From positions 1 through 64,000 of the forward strand of contig CAZULM010000015.1 in assembly GCA_964621185.1 (NCBI GenBank): a stretch of DNA of 64,000 nt. The letters are read 5' to 3'. The notes under the pieces are model-generated. The model was not told the DNA's origin. It saw only the letters and a list, made by a program, of their open reading frames with translations, and did no database searches. Position 1 is the first letter of the stretch. Each line of letters starts with the position of its first letter. This document shows, one piece after another, positions 62,374-64,000 of the stretch. The translations under genes and the position numbers were made by a program. Source of the DNA: M3007 sp964621185 (GTDB taxonomy: Bacteria; Bacteroidota; Bacteroidia; Chitinophagales; Saprospiraceae).

Positions 62374-63840
62374 ATGAACAGAGAATTCCTCCTGAACATC
62401 CTCCTCCTCGTCTTTATCAACCTGCTGATAAAGCCGCTGTTCATTTTTGGCATCGACCTGGGGGTTCAGAACGCCCTGGGGGAGCAGTACGGGCTGTACT
62501 TTGCCTTGTTGAACCTCACCTACCTGAGCCAGATCATCAACGATTTCGGTATCCAGAGCTTCAACAACCGGCATGTGAGCCAGCACCCGCACCTGTTGTC
62601 GAAATATTTTCCCAATTTGTTGGCTATCAAGGCTTTGTTGAGCTTTGTCTATGTGGTGTTCACCCTGGCCATCGCCTGGTTCTGGCTGGGATATTCTGTG
62701 GAGGTGCTGCCGTTGCTGCTGATTTTGCTGTTCAACCAGGTGCTGGTGCAACTCATACTTTTTCTGCGCTCCAACATTTCCGGGCTGGGACATTACCGGG
62801 CCGACAGCCTGCTTTCCGCGCTCGACAAACTGTTGATGTTGCTCACGTGCGGGGCCATTTTGTGGGGGAAGGTGCTGCCGCTAAGCTTGCTTGCGTTCGC
62901 CCTGGCGCAGACATTGGCATTGGCTCTGACGACGGTGGTGGTGTTCGCGGTGCTGCGGCGCTTTGCCGATTTCCCGGTTCGGCCATCCTGGGCGGAAAAT
63001 TGGCGCGCCGGGCGGCCGGCCCTGTACTCCCTGTTCCGCCAAAGCCTGCCCTATGCCCTGGTGATCTTGCTGATGTTCGCCTATACGCGGCTGGATGCTG
63101 TGTTGCTGGAACGGCTCGCGGGCGCAGCGCACGCGGATGTGTATGCGGGCGCATTCCGCTTGCTGGAGGCTTGCAATATGTTCGGATACCTGTTCGCCTC
63201 GCTGCTGTTGCCCATGTTTGCGCGGCAGATCAAGCAGAAAGAAGCGGTTGGCCCCCTGGTTTCACTGAGCTTCAAGCTGATCTGGGCGGGCAGCATCACC
63301 TTGTCGGCGGCCATATTCTTTGCAAGGGAGGAGTTGATTCATTGGATGATGCCGTTGCGGGCCTCGCAATACCGTTTCGATGTGCTGGGCATGTTGATCT
63401 GGGCTTTCGTGCCCGTGAGCGCCACCTATATTTTCAGCACCCTGCTCACGGCAAAGGAGCGCATGATGGCCATGAACCGCTTTTTCCTGGCAGGCATCGC
63501 CATTGATCTGGCATTGAACCTGCTGTTGATTCCCCGTTGGGGCGCCTTCGGGTCGGCAACGGCGGCGGTGGCGACGCAGGTGTTTATCAGCGGGGCAATG
63601 GTATGGCTGGCCGTGCGGGAGTTTGGCTTCAGGGCAAGCGCTCGCGGCTTGGTGCAGGTGGGCGGGTTTGCGGTGTTTATATTGGCTGCAGATTGGTTGG
63701 TATTTGAAGGAACGGGGCTTTTCTGGGGCTTGAAATTCGGCTTGGCGCTGGTGTGGGGATTGGTGGGGCTGTTCGGGTTCCGGCTGGTCGATTTGAAAAA
63801 GGCAAGTAGGCAAGTGGGCAAATTGGCAAGGGGCAAGTAG
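62374..63840 (+). CDS. polysaccharide flippase (Wzx/MATE-like oligosaccharide exporter)
   Basis: This 488-aa membrane protein has about 12-14 TM helices and fits the polysaccharide biosynthesis/flippase superfamily: LGEQYGLYFALLNLTYLSQIINDFGIQSFNNR at the N-terminus (the typical 'G..Y G......L.DFG' motif), and later MNRFFLAGIAIDLALNLLLIPRWGAFGSATA. It would flip lipid-linked saccharides across the inner membrane. The last 14 codons (KKASRQVGKLARGK) are translated from the repeat array at 63,801 onward, which also supplies the stop. Confidence 0.85.
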   Translation: MNREFLLNILLLVFINLLIKPLFIFGIDLGVQNALGEQYGLYFALLNLTYLSQIINDFGIQSFNNRHVSQHPHLLSKYFPNLLAIKALLSFVYVVFTLAIAWFWLGYSVEVLPLLLILLFNQVLVQLILFLRSNISGLGHYRADSLLSALDKLLMLLTCGAILWGKVLPLSLLAFALAQTLALALTTVVVFAVLRRFADFPVRPSWAENWRAGRPALYSLFRQSLPYALVILLMFAYTRLDAVLLERLAGAAHADVYAGAFRLLEACNMFGYLFASLLLPMFARQIKQKEAVGPLVSLSFKLIWAGSITLSAAIFFAREELIHWMMPLRASQYRFDVLGMLIWAFVPVSATYIFSTLLTAKERMMAMNRFFLAGIAIDLALNLLLIPRWGAFGSATAAVATQVFISGAMVWLAVREFGFRASARGLVQVGGFAVFILAADWLVFEGTGLFWGLKFGLALVWGLVGLFGFRLVDLKKASRQVGKLARGK

Positions 63841-64000
63841 GCAAATTGGCAAAGGGCAAGTGGGCAAATTGGCAAGGGGCAAATTGGCAAAGGGCAAGTA
63901 GGCAAATTGGCAAGGGGCAAGTGGGCAAATTGGCAAAGGGCAAGTAGGCAAATTGGCAAGGGGCAAGTGGGCAAATTGGCAAGGGGCGAGTGGGCAAATT
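63801..64000. repeat. GGCAAGT/GGCAAATT array reaching the window end
   Basis: At least 25 units of 7 or 8 bp (GGCAAGTA, GGCAAGTG, GGCAAATT, GGCAAGG, GGCAAAG) in mixed order, starting inside the flippase gene and still running at 64,000, so its end is not seen. Confidence 0.95.

Overview
The window looks like a chromosome segment of a Bacteroidota bacterium, most likely a Saprospiria-type (Lewinella/Haliscomenobacter-like) organism. The signs are: type IX secretion (T9SS) C-terminal sorting domains, Bacteroidota -7 promoter boxes (TAnnTTTG) with almost no Shine-Dalgarno sequences, an atpBEFHAG operon lacking atpDC, fumarate-reductase-type sdhCAB, many LytTR/LytS and TPR-containing sensor kinases, and a tmRNA whose tag reads GNNQYAMAA. 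The taxonomic placement is inference from gene content.

Layout. 1-3,780: a broken outer-membrane barrel fragment, dnaA, and a membrane-anchored hypothetical. 3,780-9,760: an IscA-type Fe-S carrier, an RlpA/SPOR protein, a huge Asp-box (sortilin-like) surface lipoprotein, and a quinone-oxidoreductase-like MDR enzyme. 9,790-11,880: paralogous secreted proteins split by a MITE-like hairpin element. 11,975-16,042: succinate dehydrogenase sdhC-sdhA-(lipoprotein)-sdhB. 16,318-21,238: PpiD foldase, a lipoprotein hydrolase, and a tandem pair of paralogous lipoproteins. 21,240-25,220: the accessory hot spot, with tmRNA, a second degenerate copy of its 3' end 2.1 kb downstream, a frameshifted VapBC pair, a type ISP restriction-enzyme gene reduced to its two ends, an operator-controlled small ORF, and a frameshifted YqaE/Pmp3 gene between 100-bp direct repeats.

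25,224-29,806 is a four-gene unit: trypsin-like protease with a helical N-terminal domain, unknown protein, TPR histidine kinase, LuxR regulator. 29,979-33,343 holds a LytS/LytTR pair divergent from a vanadium-haloperoxidase/PAP2 enzyme, with 21-bp-spaced direct repeats between them. 33,404-34,110 is a GxxExxY gene bracketed by hairpin and octamer repeats, followed by two tRNA-Ser genes, DgkA, an unrecognised 870-aa membrane protein, and the ATP synthase operon (38,209-43,857).

44,115-56,487 is a tightly packed six-gene surface operon: small secreted protein, outer-membrane barrel, 1,994-aa TANFOR-like protein, fibronectin-III protein, T9SS-sorted protein, collagen-like/S74 protein. Divergent from it are a LytTR regulator and a 1,012-aa hybrid kinase. 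The window ends with a DASS transporter and a polysaccharide flippase.

Two features run across the whole window. First, many intergenic gaps are filled by short tandem arrays with a 7- or 8-bp period whose sequence differs from gap to gap, often as inverted pairs. Second, a palindromic ACCCGCC...GGCGGGT repeat abuts the mature ends of tmRNA and tRNA-Ser.
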